From Alistipes sp. (GTDB taxonomy: Bacteria > Bacteroidota > Bacteroidia > Bacteroidales > Rikenellaceae): 64,000 nucleotides of DNA. Below the pieces are notes generated by a model. The model was given only the letters and a program-made list of their open reading frames with translations, did no database searches and had not been told where the DNA came from. The DNA lies in NCBI GenBank assembly GCA_017629985.1, contig JAGBWD010000004.1, positions 32,011 through 96,010 of the forward strand. The letters run 5' to 3'. Shown here one piece after another: positions 9,523 through 17,616 of the stretch (position 1 is its first letter; each line of letters opens with the position of its first letter). Made by a program: the position numbers and the translations under genes.

Positions 9523-9545
9523 TGGAAACGCGCTTCCAAATATAT
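9523..9545 (-). promoter_or_regulatory. Promoter and near-palindrome upstream of the ECF sigma gene
   Basis: Minus-strand -7 box TATATTTG at 9538-9545. It overlaps an 18-bp near-perfect palindrome, TTGGAAGCGCGTTTCCAA (9523-9540), which covers the expected transcription start. The usual TTTG -33 element is missing, which could mean activation or self-recognition by the ECF factor. Confidence 0.45.
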
Positions 9546-9596
9546 AACGCTCAATGTTTGAAAAAGACTTAACACACTTGTAAAAACATTAAAAAT

Positions 9597-9630
9597 AGGC
9601 AATCAGCAGCGCTAACCACCGATTGCCAAT
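9597..9630 (-). terminator. Hairpin, near copy of the 8117-8146 terminator
   Basis: GGCAATCGG...CTGATTGCC on the minus strand followed by TATTTTTAA. The loop and flanks are almost identical to the terminator 1.5 kb away. No gene ends directly before it now, so it may mark a lost or moved gene. Confidence 0.55.
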
Positions 9631-9721
9631 AATGATTTAGAATAAGTTTCGCGAATTTCATAAGCTAAAATTCTGAAACATCCGCTTTATTAAAGAGCCT
9701 TTTAAGGCTCTTTGGCCAAGT

Positions 9722-9776
9722 TCCTCCTTATCAAAAAAAGGATTTGTAGAGGGATTGTAGATATGAGCCGTTCGAG
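9722..9776. repeat. Intergenic palindromic element, 'empty' copy
   Basis: Contains CCTCCTTATCAA, a short A-rich loop, then AGGATTTGTAGAGGGATTGT and AGATATGA. The same two flanks occur at 17418-17540, where a longer sequence is inserted between them. Confidence 0.5.
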
Positions 9777-9797
9777 GCCAACCCCTGCAAACGAAAA

Positions 9798-9914
9798 CAG
9801 GAGAAACCGCAATGTTTCTCCTGTTGTAGTAAGACACCATATCGAAATTTCTAACATATTTGTAGCATAGGAATATTAACGAAAACGGCAGTCACTCGTA
9901 AGGTGACTGCCGAT
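9798..9914 (-). repeat. Double-terminator repeat, copy C
   Basis: Minus strand: hairpin CGGCAGTCAC / GTGACTGCCG (9887-9913) with TTTTCGTT, the conserved spacer (9827-9886), then a second hairpin GGAGAAACATTGCGGTTTCTCC in a longer stem (9798-9823) with TTTTCG. Matches copy A at 5051-5133 across the spacer. It probably terminates the receptor/GLPGLI operon, whose last stop is at 9999. Confidence 0.7.
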
Positions 9915-9998
9915 GTTGTTTACTGATTCTCGGTCTAAACTTTTTTTGTATTGATAGCGTACCAACGGTTATTATTATGTTCATGTATGTCAGTACGA

Positions 9999-10871
9999 TT
10001 ATCTATATAATGGATAGTATTCAATCTCCCATTCATTTTTAAGTTCTTGCATATCTGAAGAGTTGTAGAAACGAACTTGTCCTCCCTGCCCGAATTGAGA
10101 GTATGGGTTAAGATGAGCATTCCTCTCAAACTTTAACCACTGTTTCTTTGTTATCTGTTCCGTATTCCAATCGTATAGGCGTATCTCTTCACACTGTTGT
10201 GAGATGCCCTCCATCTCAAAGCGAAAGTCTCCCTCACTATCTTCTGCCATAAGTATTAACCCTGGGAGTCCTCTAAGTAGCCAAGGTCCTGAAGATAAGG
10301 GTATCTCAGGCGAAAACCATACGCGCCACACTCTGCCACCATATGATGTCTCTGCACTTGAACATAGGTAGCCGCATATCTCCTGTGTATGGTTAGTTAG
10401 CTGCCACTCTATCTTCTCTATGTTCTCACGATATTCATACACAATGTCATCCGAAAATGGAATATTATGGCGAATACGGAACTCATTGCTTATCAAATAT
10501 ATCTCAGAGGGTATTACAATTGTTGGTACTCCCGCTGCATAGAACTCATTCATCTCCTCTTGGATCCAATTATCCTTGTGGCGAGCCATGTTTTCATACC
10601 GCTGTGCCACACTATAAAAGAGTGAGGTCTGTTCTCCACATAGCAATTTATATCTCACATCAAGTTGCGAATTAGAGCTATTGCGATACGACACTTTATA
10701 ATCAACGACTATCTGTGCTGCATCTAATACCTGATAGTCGGCATTCATATCGCAAGTACCTATTAGAAGCCTATCTGTTCGGCTATAAGCAAATATCTGC
10801 TTGGGTATCTCTTGAGCTATCGTGGCAACGACCACACATAACGCAATAACGGTGGCAAATAAGTTTCTCAT
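9999..10871 (-). CDS. GLPGLI family protein
   Basis: 290 residues with a signal peptide (cleavage near residue 19, ATIAQ). The family signature, here RGLPGLIL, lies at about residues 200-207. The family is specific to Bacteroidota, secreted, and of unknown function, and is often encoded beside a TonB-dependent receptor. That is also the case here: it is the third gene of a tight unit, 9 bp after its neighbour. The rest is predicted to be beta-rich. Confidence 0.85.
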   Translation of the reverse strand: MRNLFATVIALCVVVATIAQEIPKQIFAYSRTDRLLIGTCDMNADYQVLDAAQIVVDYKVSYRNSSNSQLDVRYKLLCGEQTSLFYSVAQRYENMARHKDNWIQEEMNEFYAAGVPTIVIPSEIYLISNEFRIRHNIPFSDDIVYEYRENIEKIEWQLTNHTQEICGYLCSSAETSYGGRVWRVWFSPEIPLSSGPWLLRGLPGLILMAEDSEGDFRFEMEGISQQCEEIRLYDWNTEQITKKQWLKFERNAHLNPYSQFGQGGQVRFYNSSDMQELKNEWEIEYYPLYR

Positions 10872-10880
10872 ATTTGAAAT

Positions 10881-11609
10881 CTATCGGTATTGTTGTAGTA
10901 TCTGCTCAAATCTATTTCTATCGCGCTTAGAGCGTTCTGTATATTTATCTCCTCTGACGATAAAACTCTTGGCGTGCGGCAGTCTTTCCGCAAAGGTTGC
11001 ACGTAGCGAGTCCAACTCCTTGAGTGTTGCTCCTGCTACTGACCTTATAGCTATTGCTTTGTGGACAAGATAGACACTTTGCGATAGTTTTGGATCATTA
11101 AGTATGTCGTATGGGAACTCGTTATAATAGTAAGTTTCTAATAACTTTATACTATCTTCTATCTCTTTGTATCTACGACTGCCATAGCGTTCGTTATTGA
11201 GTCTTTCTCGCAAGTCATTATATTTCCCCCTAATAGCTTGAACACGAGCATACTCTTCTCGAAACTTTCTCTTATCCTCAACAATGGTCATGTTGCTTTC
11301 GGTATAGTTAAGCACAATAGAGTCACCAGGGCCTATGGTCAGGCCGTGCATAGTCTTCTGCTTATCTGTTACTAACAACATTGTCACATCAGTGTCATCA
11401 TCCATTGAGAAATTCAACTCGGCACGACCATACTCTATGCGACAACTATCCTTGAACACAAATTCACAGCCTCCATCGTACTCATAGCCTTGAACATAGG
11501 CCATACCCATTTCATCGCCACAGATGATGCGGATATGGGTATGTTGTGCATTGGTGGTTATACAGGACAAAATGGTTAGTATCACCAATAAAAATTTTAC
11601 TCTCTTCAT
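10881..11609 (-). CDS. Secreted protein of unknown function in the receptor/GLPGLI operon
   Basis: 242 residues with a signal peptide (cleavage after about residue 21, TTNAQ). The N-terminal half is beta-rich and resembles the DUF4369-type domain that precedes thioredoxins in Bacteroidota. The C-terminal half is charged and helical (about 110-242). No thioredoxin CxxC is present. It starts 2 bp after the receptor stop. DUF4369 kinship is tentative. Confidence 0.65.
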   Translation of the reverse strand: MKRVKFLLVILTILSCITTNAQHTHIRIICGDEMGMAYVQGYEYDGGCEFVFKDSCRIEYGRAELNFSMDDDTDVTMLLVTDKQKTMHGLTIGPGDSIVLNYTESNMTIVEDKRKFREEYARVQAIRGKYNDLRERLNNERYGSRRYKEIEDSIKLLETYYYNEFPYDILNDPKLSQSVYLVHKAIAIRSVAGATLKELDSLRATFAERLPHAKSFIVRGDKYTERSKRDRNRFEQILQQYR

Positions 11610-11611
11610 AA

Positions 11612-14254
11612 TTATCTAAAACTAAATTTAACTTTGAAAACGACTGATGCAGGGCGTAGTGCATAGGAGTAGGTGTAACCAATGTTATTGCTATTTGAGA
11701 CATTTACAAACATATTGTTGTTTAGAATGTTGCGTGCCTCAACAGAATACTCCATGCGCTTATGCTTAACCCTTATACTTGCATCGACAAATACCGTATT
11801 GCGGTTTTTACCCTCAATAGAAGTGTTTAGGAAGTGTTCTGCACCAATTCTACATACTACCTTTTGCGCAATGATAAAGTCTATATCACCCCTTTGCCTG
11901 AATAAATTGATGGCTGAGGGTTTATCGCTACCAATAGTTGAGATACTGCGATTGTATAAGGCATTATAGTCTATTCTGACGGCCTTTGTGATGCGAGTAT
12001 TAAAGCCCAACTCTGCGGTTATTAGCTGATATATTGAAGACATTAAGATGCTCTCACGAAGTACTTCAGACCACGATTGCATATACCCACCTTGTAGGTT
12101 TATGGTTGTAGCAATAGCGTTGAAACGCTTACTAAAGTTACCTTTAAGATTATAACCATTGTTTCGATTAGGCATCTCAATTGCTTCGATCTCGCTCAGT
12201 GAGCCGTTGAAGTTAGTGTTATACATTAGGTTGGAACAACTATCGAAGTAATTAGCCTCTGCACCTGCAAAGATGGCATCTATGGCATTACCATACGATA
12301 GTTGCACGCCATACATCTGACTTCTGTTGCTACTAATCTCTCCAGCCTTGCGCTGAATAACTCGATAATCAGTCATAATATAACCTGAGTATGAGTCATA
12401 CAACGAGCCATAATGCTCATTATATGAAGCCTGGGCAGAGAGTTTAAGATTGTGGGTAATAGCAGAGGTAAGACTCAATGACGGCTGATAGAGAATTTTT
12501 GTCTTATTAGTAGTTGCCACATTGTTAATTCTATCCTCTGAGTAGAGCCACATTAAATCGAGTGGAATGTCGGCTTGTAACATAAACTTACTACCCAATG
12601 AGTATTGAACCGATGGCGTTAATACAAAGTCGAAGCGAGAGTATAGGATGTCGTTTTTGAGTTCGTTAGTAGTGGGGGCAATATCTCCTTGATTGTTGAG
12701 GGCATTTAGCGATGACTCCATACGCTCGATATTACCATTTAGCTGTGCTGACAGCATAAAGTTCCAACGCTTTATCTTATAACTTGTTGTAAGATAGTTA
12801 TTCGTTACAAGTCGCTTACCATATAGAGCCTGAATAGCATTCGGATAGTCTGCATTGCCACAAACAATATCATCATACGGCATTGGTCGCACCTCGAGTT
12901 GTGCAGGCTGCGTATCATAGTTTATGTCCGAATTAAAATTTAGCACCCACCTATCCCATCTCCTTACATTAGTGAAGTTGTTGTTAATCGATATTTTGGG
13001 CAACTTAAAATATTGAGATACAATGTCACCATCGTTATCTACTATGCCATAATCTCTATTCCATGTACCGCCAAACGAAATTTTCTCTTGGAGATAGCGT
13101 TTATCGGTGTTGGAGAGCAGATTTAGTGTTATATCACACCTATCCACAATATGACTTACTGATGTGCCCTCAGTGATTACTAAAGACGCACTGTCGGGAA
13201 GATAATATCTAGTTTGTGACGCTCCATCGGCTTGTTGCAGGTTGTGAATATACCCAGCGTTAATGCTAAGTTCCAAATCTTCTTTGAGTTTGGTGATAGC
13301 ATTAAGTGACACTGCGTGGATATTGTTATCAAGGTAACGACTCTGTGTAATATTAGGTACTGTCGGATAGTGTACGCCAAGCATTGACGATACACCACCG
13401 AAGCCACCGAAGTGCGATGTAAACTCTCGAGATACATCATCTCCAGTATTATTCGTTTTGTAGATGCTTATAGTTTGAAATTTCTTGCCAAAGTACATCG
13501 CACTAAGCTCCCCGTTCCACATCCAAGGCTTATAACCACCACCAAGTTGAGCTGTACCATTCCATGTGCCTTTGGCATCCTCCTTAAGGCGTAGGTTAAG
13601 GGCTGCTGCTTGTGGCATGGTCATACCTCTGAGTGCCCTTACAGACTCATGGTTTTCGTATAGCTCTACTCGCGCAATATCCCTTGCTTGAATGTTATTT
13701 GTTGCGATTCCATATCTGCCACCAAGCATATCCATACCCTCGATGTAGAGCTTGCTAATAGCAACACCATTATACTTTATATCTCCCGCTTCTCCTACGG
13801 TAAGTCCTGGCATCTTACGCAATACATCACCAATAGAGTGATCCGTAACATTTATAAAGGTGGCTACATTATAGGTAAGGGTATCTGATTGCCGTGATAC
13901 CGACTCTGCATTTACCACGACCTCTCTAATCTCTAACGCCGAGTATTCAATATTAAAATCTACTCGTTGCGACTTTGCGGTAATGCTCTTTGACTGTCCT
14001 TGGATGTTAAAGCCCGTAACGACAATTTGCAGTGTCTGGGCATCACCATTGTATGATACCGTGTAATCACCATTAGCATCACTTATAGCATAACCGTATA
14101 ATATAGTGAGCTTGTCGTTTTGCAACATCACATTGACATCCGAGACACCCTCTCCAGAGTCCTTGTCGCAAATATGTCCCGAAATGGCAATCTGAGCATA
14201 AGCAGATGTGACACATACGCCTAATAGCAGTAGAGTTAATAGCAGTCGTCGCAT
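11612..14254 (-). CDS. TonB-dependent receptor-like outer membrane protein
   Basis: 880 residues. A signal peptide (cleavage near residue 20, SAYAQ) is followed by a carboxypeptidase-regulatory-like beta-sandwich (about 21-110), a plug-like domain (about 120-230, with DVLRKMPGLTV), and a C-terminal beta-barrel. The last residues FKVKFSFR end in the aromatic/Arg pattern usual for outer membrane barrels. It is first in an operon with two secreted proteins, one of the GLPGLI family. No TonB box was identified and no substrate can be named. Confidence 0.85.
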   Translation of the reverse strand: MRRLLLTLLLLGVCVTSAYAQIAISGHICDKDSGEGVSDVNVMLQNDKLTILYGYAISDANGDYTVSYNGDAQTLQIVVTGFNIQGQSKSITAKSQRVDFNIEYSALEIREVVVNAESVSRQSDTLTYNVATFINVTDHSIGDVLRKMPGLTVGEAGDIKYNGVAISKLYIEGMDMLGGRYGIATNNIQARDIARVELYENHESVRALRGMTMPQAAALNLRLKEDAKGTWNGTAQLGGGYKPWMWNGELSAMYFGKKFQTISIYKTNNTGDDVSREFTSHFGGFGGVSSMLGVHYPTVPNITQSRYLDNNIHAVSLNAITKLKEDLELSINAGYIHNLQQADGASQTRYYLPDSASLVITEGTSVSHIVDRCDITLNLLSNTDKRYLQEKISFGGTWNRDYGIVDNDGDIVSQYFKLPKISINNNFTNVRRWDRWVLNFNSDINYDTQPAQLEVRPMPYDDIVCGNADYPNAIQALYGKRLVTNNYLTTSYKIKRWNFMLSAQLNGNIERMESSLNALNNQGDIAPTTNELKNDILYSRFDFVLTPSVQYSLGSKFMLQADIPLDLMWLYSEDRINNVATTNKTKILYQPSLSLTSAITHNLKLSAQASYNEHYGSLYDSYSGYIMTDYRVIQRKAGEISSNRSQMYGVQLSYGNAIDAIFAGAEANYFDSCSNLMYNTNFNGSLSEIEAIEMPNRNNGYNLKGNFSKRFNAIATTINLQGGYMQSWSEVLRESILMSSIYQLITAELGFNTRITKAVRIDYNALYNRSISTIGSDKPSAINLFRQRGDIDFIIAQKVVCRIGAEHFLNTSIEGKNRNTVFVDASIRVKHKRMEYSVEARNILNNNMFVNVSNSNNIGYTYSYALRPASVVFKVKFSFR

Positions 14255-14392
14255 AATATCACCGATTTGTTATTGCAAAGTTAGAGACTGACGATAAGAG
14301 TACCAACAAATTTATGTTAAAGAGTGTTAAGGCTTTTGTTAAATACTGTTAAAGCTTAGTTGTTAATCTTTCCAGACATCATCATTCCTATT

Positions 14393-14428
14393 TCTATAAC
14401 AAAATTACTCGGATAAAGTTTTGCACAA
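14393..14428 (-). promoter_or_regulatory. Promoter of the TonB receptor operon
   Basis: Minus-strand -7 box TAATTTTG (14400-14407), with TTG 18 bp upstream directly after the T-tract of the preceding terminator. The layout and sequence are repeated at 17144-17175. This leaves a leader of about 140 nt before the receptor. Confidence 0.6.
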
Positions 14429-14429
14429 C

Positions 14430-14466
14430 AAAAAACGACCTACGAATATCATATCGTAAGTCGTTG
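14430..14466 (-). terminator. Terminator of the TPR-LuxR gene
   Basis: Minus-strand hairpin ACGACTTACGA...TCGTAGGTCGT followed by TTTTTTG. It lies about 60 bp after the regulator stop. A close copy stands at 17171-17208. Confidence 0.85.
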
Positions 14467-14524
14467 TAAATCAATATGTGTTAAAAATATTTGTTTTGCA
14501 GAGCTTGTGAAAAGTTTTGCAAAC

Positions 14525-16174
14525 CTACTTTTCGAGCATATCACGAATGAAAATCGAGAGGTTTGTGTCGTTTTCCGATAGTCCGAACTTGTGTCGGATG
14601 TCGGCACTATGGTGGTAGTGTCTCGACTGGCTCGTGTAGGCCTTGATATCCTTACCCTTCAAGCCTATTGCATACAGACAGCAGATGTTTATCTCCTCAT
14701 CAGTCAAACCTCGCTGCTTGAGTGCAGTGATAAACTCGGGATTGTTGCCCTCGATGGTGAGGCGTGTTGACTCGATAAAGCTATCTTTGTTGGCCAGCAA
14801 TGATTCCAACTCCTCATAGGCCTTTTTGTTGGCAGATGTAGTGCCCGTAATCTGCGATATGATGACCTTATTCAGCACATCGAGTCGTGCCTTGATAACA
14901 GCCTTTGCCTCCTCCTGCACGCTTGAGTCCTCGACCATTTTAGTCAACGCATCACGCTCGGCAATAGCATCGGCATAGAGCTGCTCATACCTCTGCTTCT
15001 CAACCACTAGCTCCTTGTTATTTGCACGGCTAATCTGCAGTCGACGGCGGATAATATTTAGAGCATACAGCAGAGCGGTCATAATAAACAGGCACGCCCA
15101 AACAGCGATAGTTCGTTTGTTCTTTGCCTCGGTCTCCTTAGCCTTTGCCATCTCTAAGTTGTGACGCTCCTCGACAAACTTAGTATCTTGTTGCATTTTA
15201 GCAAAGATGTTAGTAGTAAATATATCCACATACTCTTCAAATATTTCAAGAGCATTTTTGTGGTCACCTAAGCTTTTATAAACTTCGTATAAAATTGCAA
15301 GATACTTTTTCTCTTTATATTCATTACCTTCTGTATCATATTGTGATAAAATAGATAGTGCCTCATTGTACTTATGCATTGTATAATATGCATTTGCTAT
15401 TGTAAGCCAGTCTATATTAGGAGATGGAATGGAGTTAATATATTGATGTATGATTTCATCAATTTCTTGCTCTGTTCCATATCTTATTAGGTAAGTGATG
15501 TATGATGAATAAAAATCTGTTAATATGGTAATATTCAGACCATCCAACATCAGCTTACACTCTTCAATGTAAGGCAAAGCCTTGTCATGCTCATCTTTTA
15601 AGGTGTATCCATTGATAATTCTAATTAAGCAGAATGCATAACTATCGTATTCTTCTGCTTGCTTGAAGTATAATGCAGCACTTTTATTAGACTCTATAAA
15701 GTTGTCGAAATCATACAAATCATAATATATATTGCTTTGTGCAAAGTGTATTCGCGCTTTTGTCAATATATCATTAGATTGAGAGCCAACTGAAAGTGCA
15801 TTTACAAAATGCTCCATCGCCGAAGTATCATTGCCAGCATTCTGATAAATGCGGCCCTGATAGTAGTATGTGCGGAGTTTATCCGTTGCCGAGCCGTTAT
15901 CCTCGTAATAGTCAATAGCGGGTTGCAAGACCTCAAAGTCAGTCTTGTCGATAACATTCTTATCCAACGCCATTGAGAGTAACAAGGCGTGCTTTGCTCG
16001 CTCCTCATCACCAACGAGTTCATCGGTGTTAATAGACTGTAACACAATCAGAAGACTATCGGGTCGCTCCTCGATATTGCGCTCCATCTCGGTAATAGTC
16101 GCCCAATGCTCCGAGTGGCGGTTGCATGACGCCAAACAAAGGACAAGAAGAAGTATAGTAAGTAGTTGTTTCAT
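14525..16174 (-). CDS. Membrane-anchored TPR regulator with LuxR-type DNA-binding domain
   Basis: 549 residues. The N terminus is a lipoprotein-type signal (LCLASC). Several tetratricopeptide-like helical hairpins follow (about 30-330), then one strong membrane segment (about 350-372), a coiled coil (about 380-450), and a C-terminal LuxR/GerE-like helix-turn-helix (LTDEEINICCLYAIGLKGKD onward). The layout suggests that the TPR part senses something in the periplasm and the HTH binds DNA in the cytoplasm. The start at 16174 was chosen because a -7 box at 16195-16202 lies inside any longer frame; 16183 is possible. Confidence 0.8.
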   Translation of the reverse strand: MKQLLTILLLVLCLASCNRHSEHWATITEMERNIEERPDSLLIVLQSINTDELVGDEERAKHALLLSMALDKNVIDKTDFEVLQPAIDYYEDNGSATDKLRTYYYQGRIYQNAGNDTSAMEHFVNALSVGSQSNDILTKARIHFAQSNIYYDLYDFDNFIESNKSAALYFKQAEEYDSYAFCLIRIINGYTLKDEHDKALPYIEECKLMLDGLNITILTDFYSSYITYLIRYGTEQEIDEIIHQYINSIPSPNIDWLTIANAYYTMHKYNEALSILSQYDTEGNEYKEKKYLAILYEVYKSLGDHKNALEIFEEYVDIFTTNIFAKMQQDTKFVEERHNLEMAKAKETEAKNKRTIAVWACLFIMTALLYALNIIRRRLQISRANNKELVVEKQRYEQLYADAIAERDALTKMVEDSSVQEEAKAVIKARLDVLNKVIISQITGTTSANKKAYEELESLLANKDSFIESTRLTIEGNNPEFITALKQRGLTDEEINICCLYAIGLKGKDIKAYTSQSRHYHHSADIRHKFGLSENDTNLSIFIRDMLEK

Positions 16175-16194
16175 AAAAGCCATCTTATTTCTCG

Positions 16195-16202
16195 CAAAGA
16201 TA
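16195..16202 (-). promoter_or_regulatory. Promoter -7 box of the TPR-LuxR gene
   Basis: TATCTTTG on the minus strand, giving a very short leader (about 15 nt). No clear -33 box is seen. Confidence 0.5.
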
Positions 16203-16305
16203 AGATAATTTGGAAGATAATTGGAAGTGGCCCAGAAGTTTATGTGAAATACCTCTGGGTCACATCCGGCTAATCCTTTTATCAACAAGGATGTTCTATG
16301 ATAAT

Positions 16306-17085
16306 TTACTTATTGATTGTGCTATAGCAAGTCTCAATGCCACCCTTTTCGTTACTCAAGAAGAGCTTGTCACCCTCGAAGCGATAGTACTTCTTTGTAG
16401 GTGTTGCAGAGTCGATGCTTGTCATAATGAGCATATCACCGTCAGATGAATACTTGAACCACACCATCTCCGATGAACCCTCCACAGGAGCAGAATTTAG
16501 GTTTTCATATACGTTATAATATGTAAAACCGTCATTTGGCGTTACAAATTTGATATGTTCATTATAATACTTGTCGCCACCACTGCGTGTTGTACTCCAG
16601 TCGCCAATGAAACGCATATCACCATCCTCTGTCCTAGTAAATTCAAAGATGTTACCGTACTCATCCATATCGGAGCGCATAATCAGCGTGTTGTCCTTGA
16701 AACTATACTCCCACTCGATAGGATCATCGTCACCATAGTTCACATATAATTTTTCGTTTTTCACCCAATATGTCAATGAGTTTCTCGTAATTGAGCTTAT
16801 TTGATTCTCCTTATCATACGCATCAATGGTTAGATAGCCATCACCATTCTCGTAGAAGTAGAAGCAATAATCTGTGCGGCTAAGGAACTGGTCAATCTCA
16901 TCCGCCGCAGATATATACTCCCAGCATCCAACAAATTTTGCCATCTCTGTAGCATCACTTTTCTCTACTGCATTTGTCGTGTTGTCGGCACCATTCTCAT
17001 TTTTACCCTCAACGACCTCTTTCTCACACGACACTACCATACTAGCTACCGCAAGCATCAACAACATAAATAAACTCTTTTTCAT
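16306..17085 (-). CDS. Lipoprotein with lipocalin-like repeats
   Basis: 259 residues with a lipobox (ASMVVSC) followed by EKE, an acidic/Lys context linked to surface export in this phylum. Two lipocalin-like beta stretches start at about residues 52 (FVGCWEYIS) and 155 (FIGDWSTT), so it may be an internal duplication. It has its own promoter and lies just upstream of the TPR-LuxR gene on the same strand. Role unknown. Confidence 0.7.
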   Translation of the reverse strand: MKKSLFMLLMLAVASMVVSCEKEVVEGKNENGADNTTNAVEKSDATEMAKFVGCWEYISAADEIDQFLSRTDYCFYFYENGDGYLTIDAYDKENQISSITRNSLTYWVKNEKLYVNYGDDDPIEWEYSFKDNTLIMRSDMDEYGNIFEFTRTEDGDMRFIGDWSTTRSGGDKYYNEHIKFVTPNDGFTYYNVYENLNSAPVEGSSEMVWFKYSSDGDMLIMTSIDSATPTKKYYRFEGDKLFLSNEKGGIETCYSTINK

Positions 17086-17143
17086 AGTTCTAAGTTTTAT
17101 AGGTTAAACAATAGGTGATTTGTCCTTTGCGTTTTTTCTAATA

Positions 17144-17172
17144 CAAAGTTACCAGGAAAAAGTTTTACACAA
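17144..17172 (-). promoter_or_regulatory. Promoter of the lipocalin-like lipoprotein gene
   Basis: Minus-strand -7 box TAACTTTG (17144-17151), with TTG 18 bp upstream. The sequence between them closely matches the receptor promoter at 14393-14428. Confidence 0.6.
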
Positions 17173-17208
17173 CAAAAAACGACCTACGAATTTCAGGTCG
17201 TAAGTCGT
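17171..17208 (-). terminator. Duplicate terminator
   Basis: Minus-strand hairpin ACGACTTACGA...TTCGTAGGTCGT plus TTTTTTG, a near copy of the TPR-LuxR terminator at 14430. No intact gene now ends before it. Confidence 0.75.
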
Positions 17209-17272
17209 TGAAAATCAGCGTGGGCTGAAAATATTTATTTGTCGCTGCTTTTGAAAAGTTTTACACCACTAC

Positions 17273-17382
17273 TTTTCGTGCATATATCTATATTCTATCT
17301 ATCCTCCTCGATGTATGGAATACCCAATCTCACGTACTCCTTCTTGGCAGCTTCCAGCGCTGCGTTGAGGCTACTATTCATA
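17273..17382 (-). pseudogene. Possible remnant of a second TPR-LuxR gene 3' end plus a short open frame
   Basis: The bases CTACTTTTCG.GCATAT at 17275-17291 match the stop-codon end of the TPR-LuxR gene and are followed by the same terminator, so a paralogue probably once ended here. Immediately upstream on the minus strand a 28-codon frame (about 17382-17296, MNSSLNAALEA...) ends in TAG; it looks like the tail of another, unidentified protein. Both readings are tentative. Confidence 0.35.
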
Positions 17383-17414
17383 TTGCGAAGCAATGCAAGG
17401 CAATGCCTTGCCAC

Positions 17415-17540
17415 AAGCCTCCCTTATCAACGTTGCGATTAAGGCGAGAGCAGAACAAACTCGGTTGTTTTGCCGAGCCGTAGCAACGAAAAGGAGCTAG
17501 CGAACTTAAAGGGAGGTTTGGAGGTATTGTAGATATGACT
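17415..17540. repeat. Intergenic palindromic element carrying a nested insertion
   Basis: Arms AAGCCTCCCTTA (17415-17426) and TAAAGGGAGGTTT (17507-17519) form the outer palindrome. Between them lies an inner element bounded by CGTTGC and GCAACG, containing CGATTAAGGCGAGAGCAGA and CTCGG...CCGAG. The outer flanks match 9722-9776, which lacks the insert. The inner element resembles, in reverse, the last 90 bp of the window. No gene is seen in 17383-17616. Confidence 0.55.
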
Positions 17541-17616
17541 GAGGACACGAACGGCGAAGCCTCATGACACTGCTCATCGCTGCGAGTCTATAAGCACGAT
17601 GTAATATTATTTGTAG

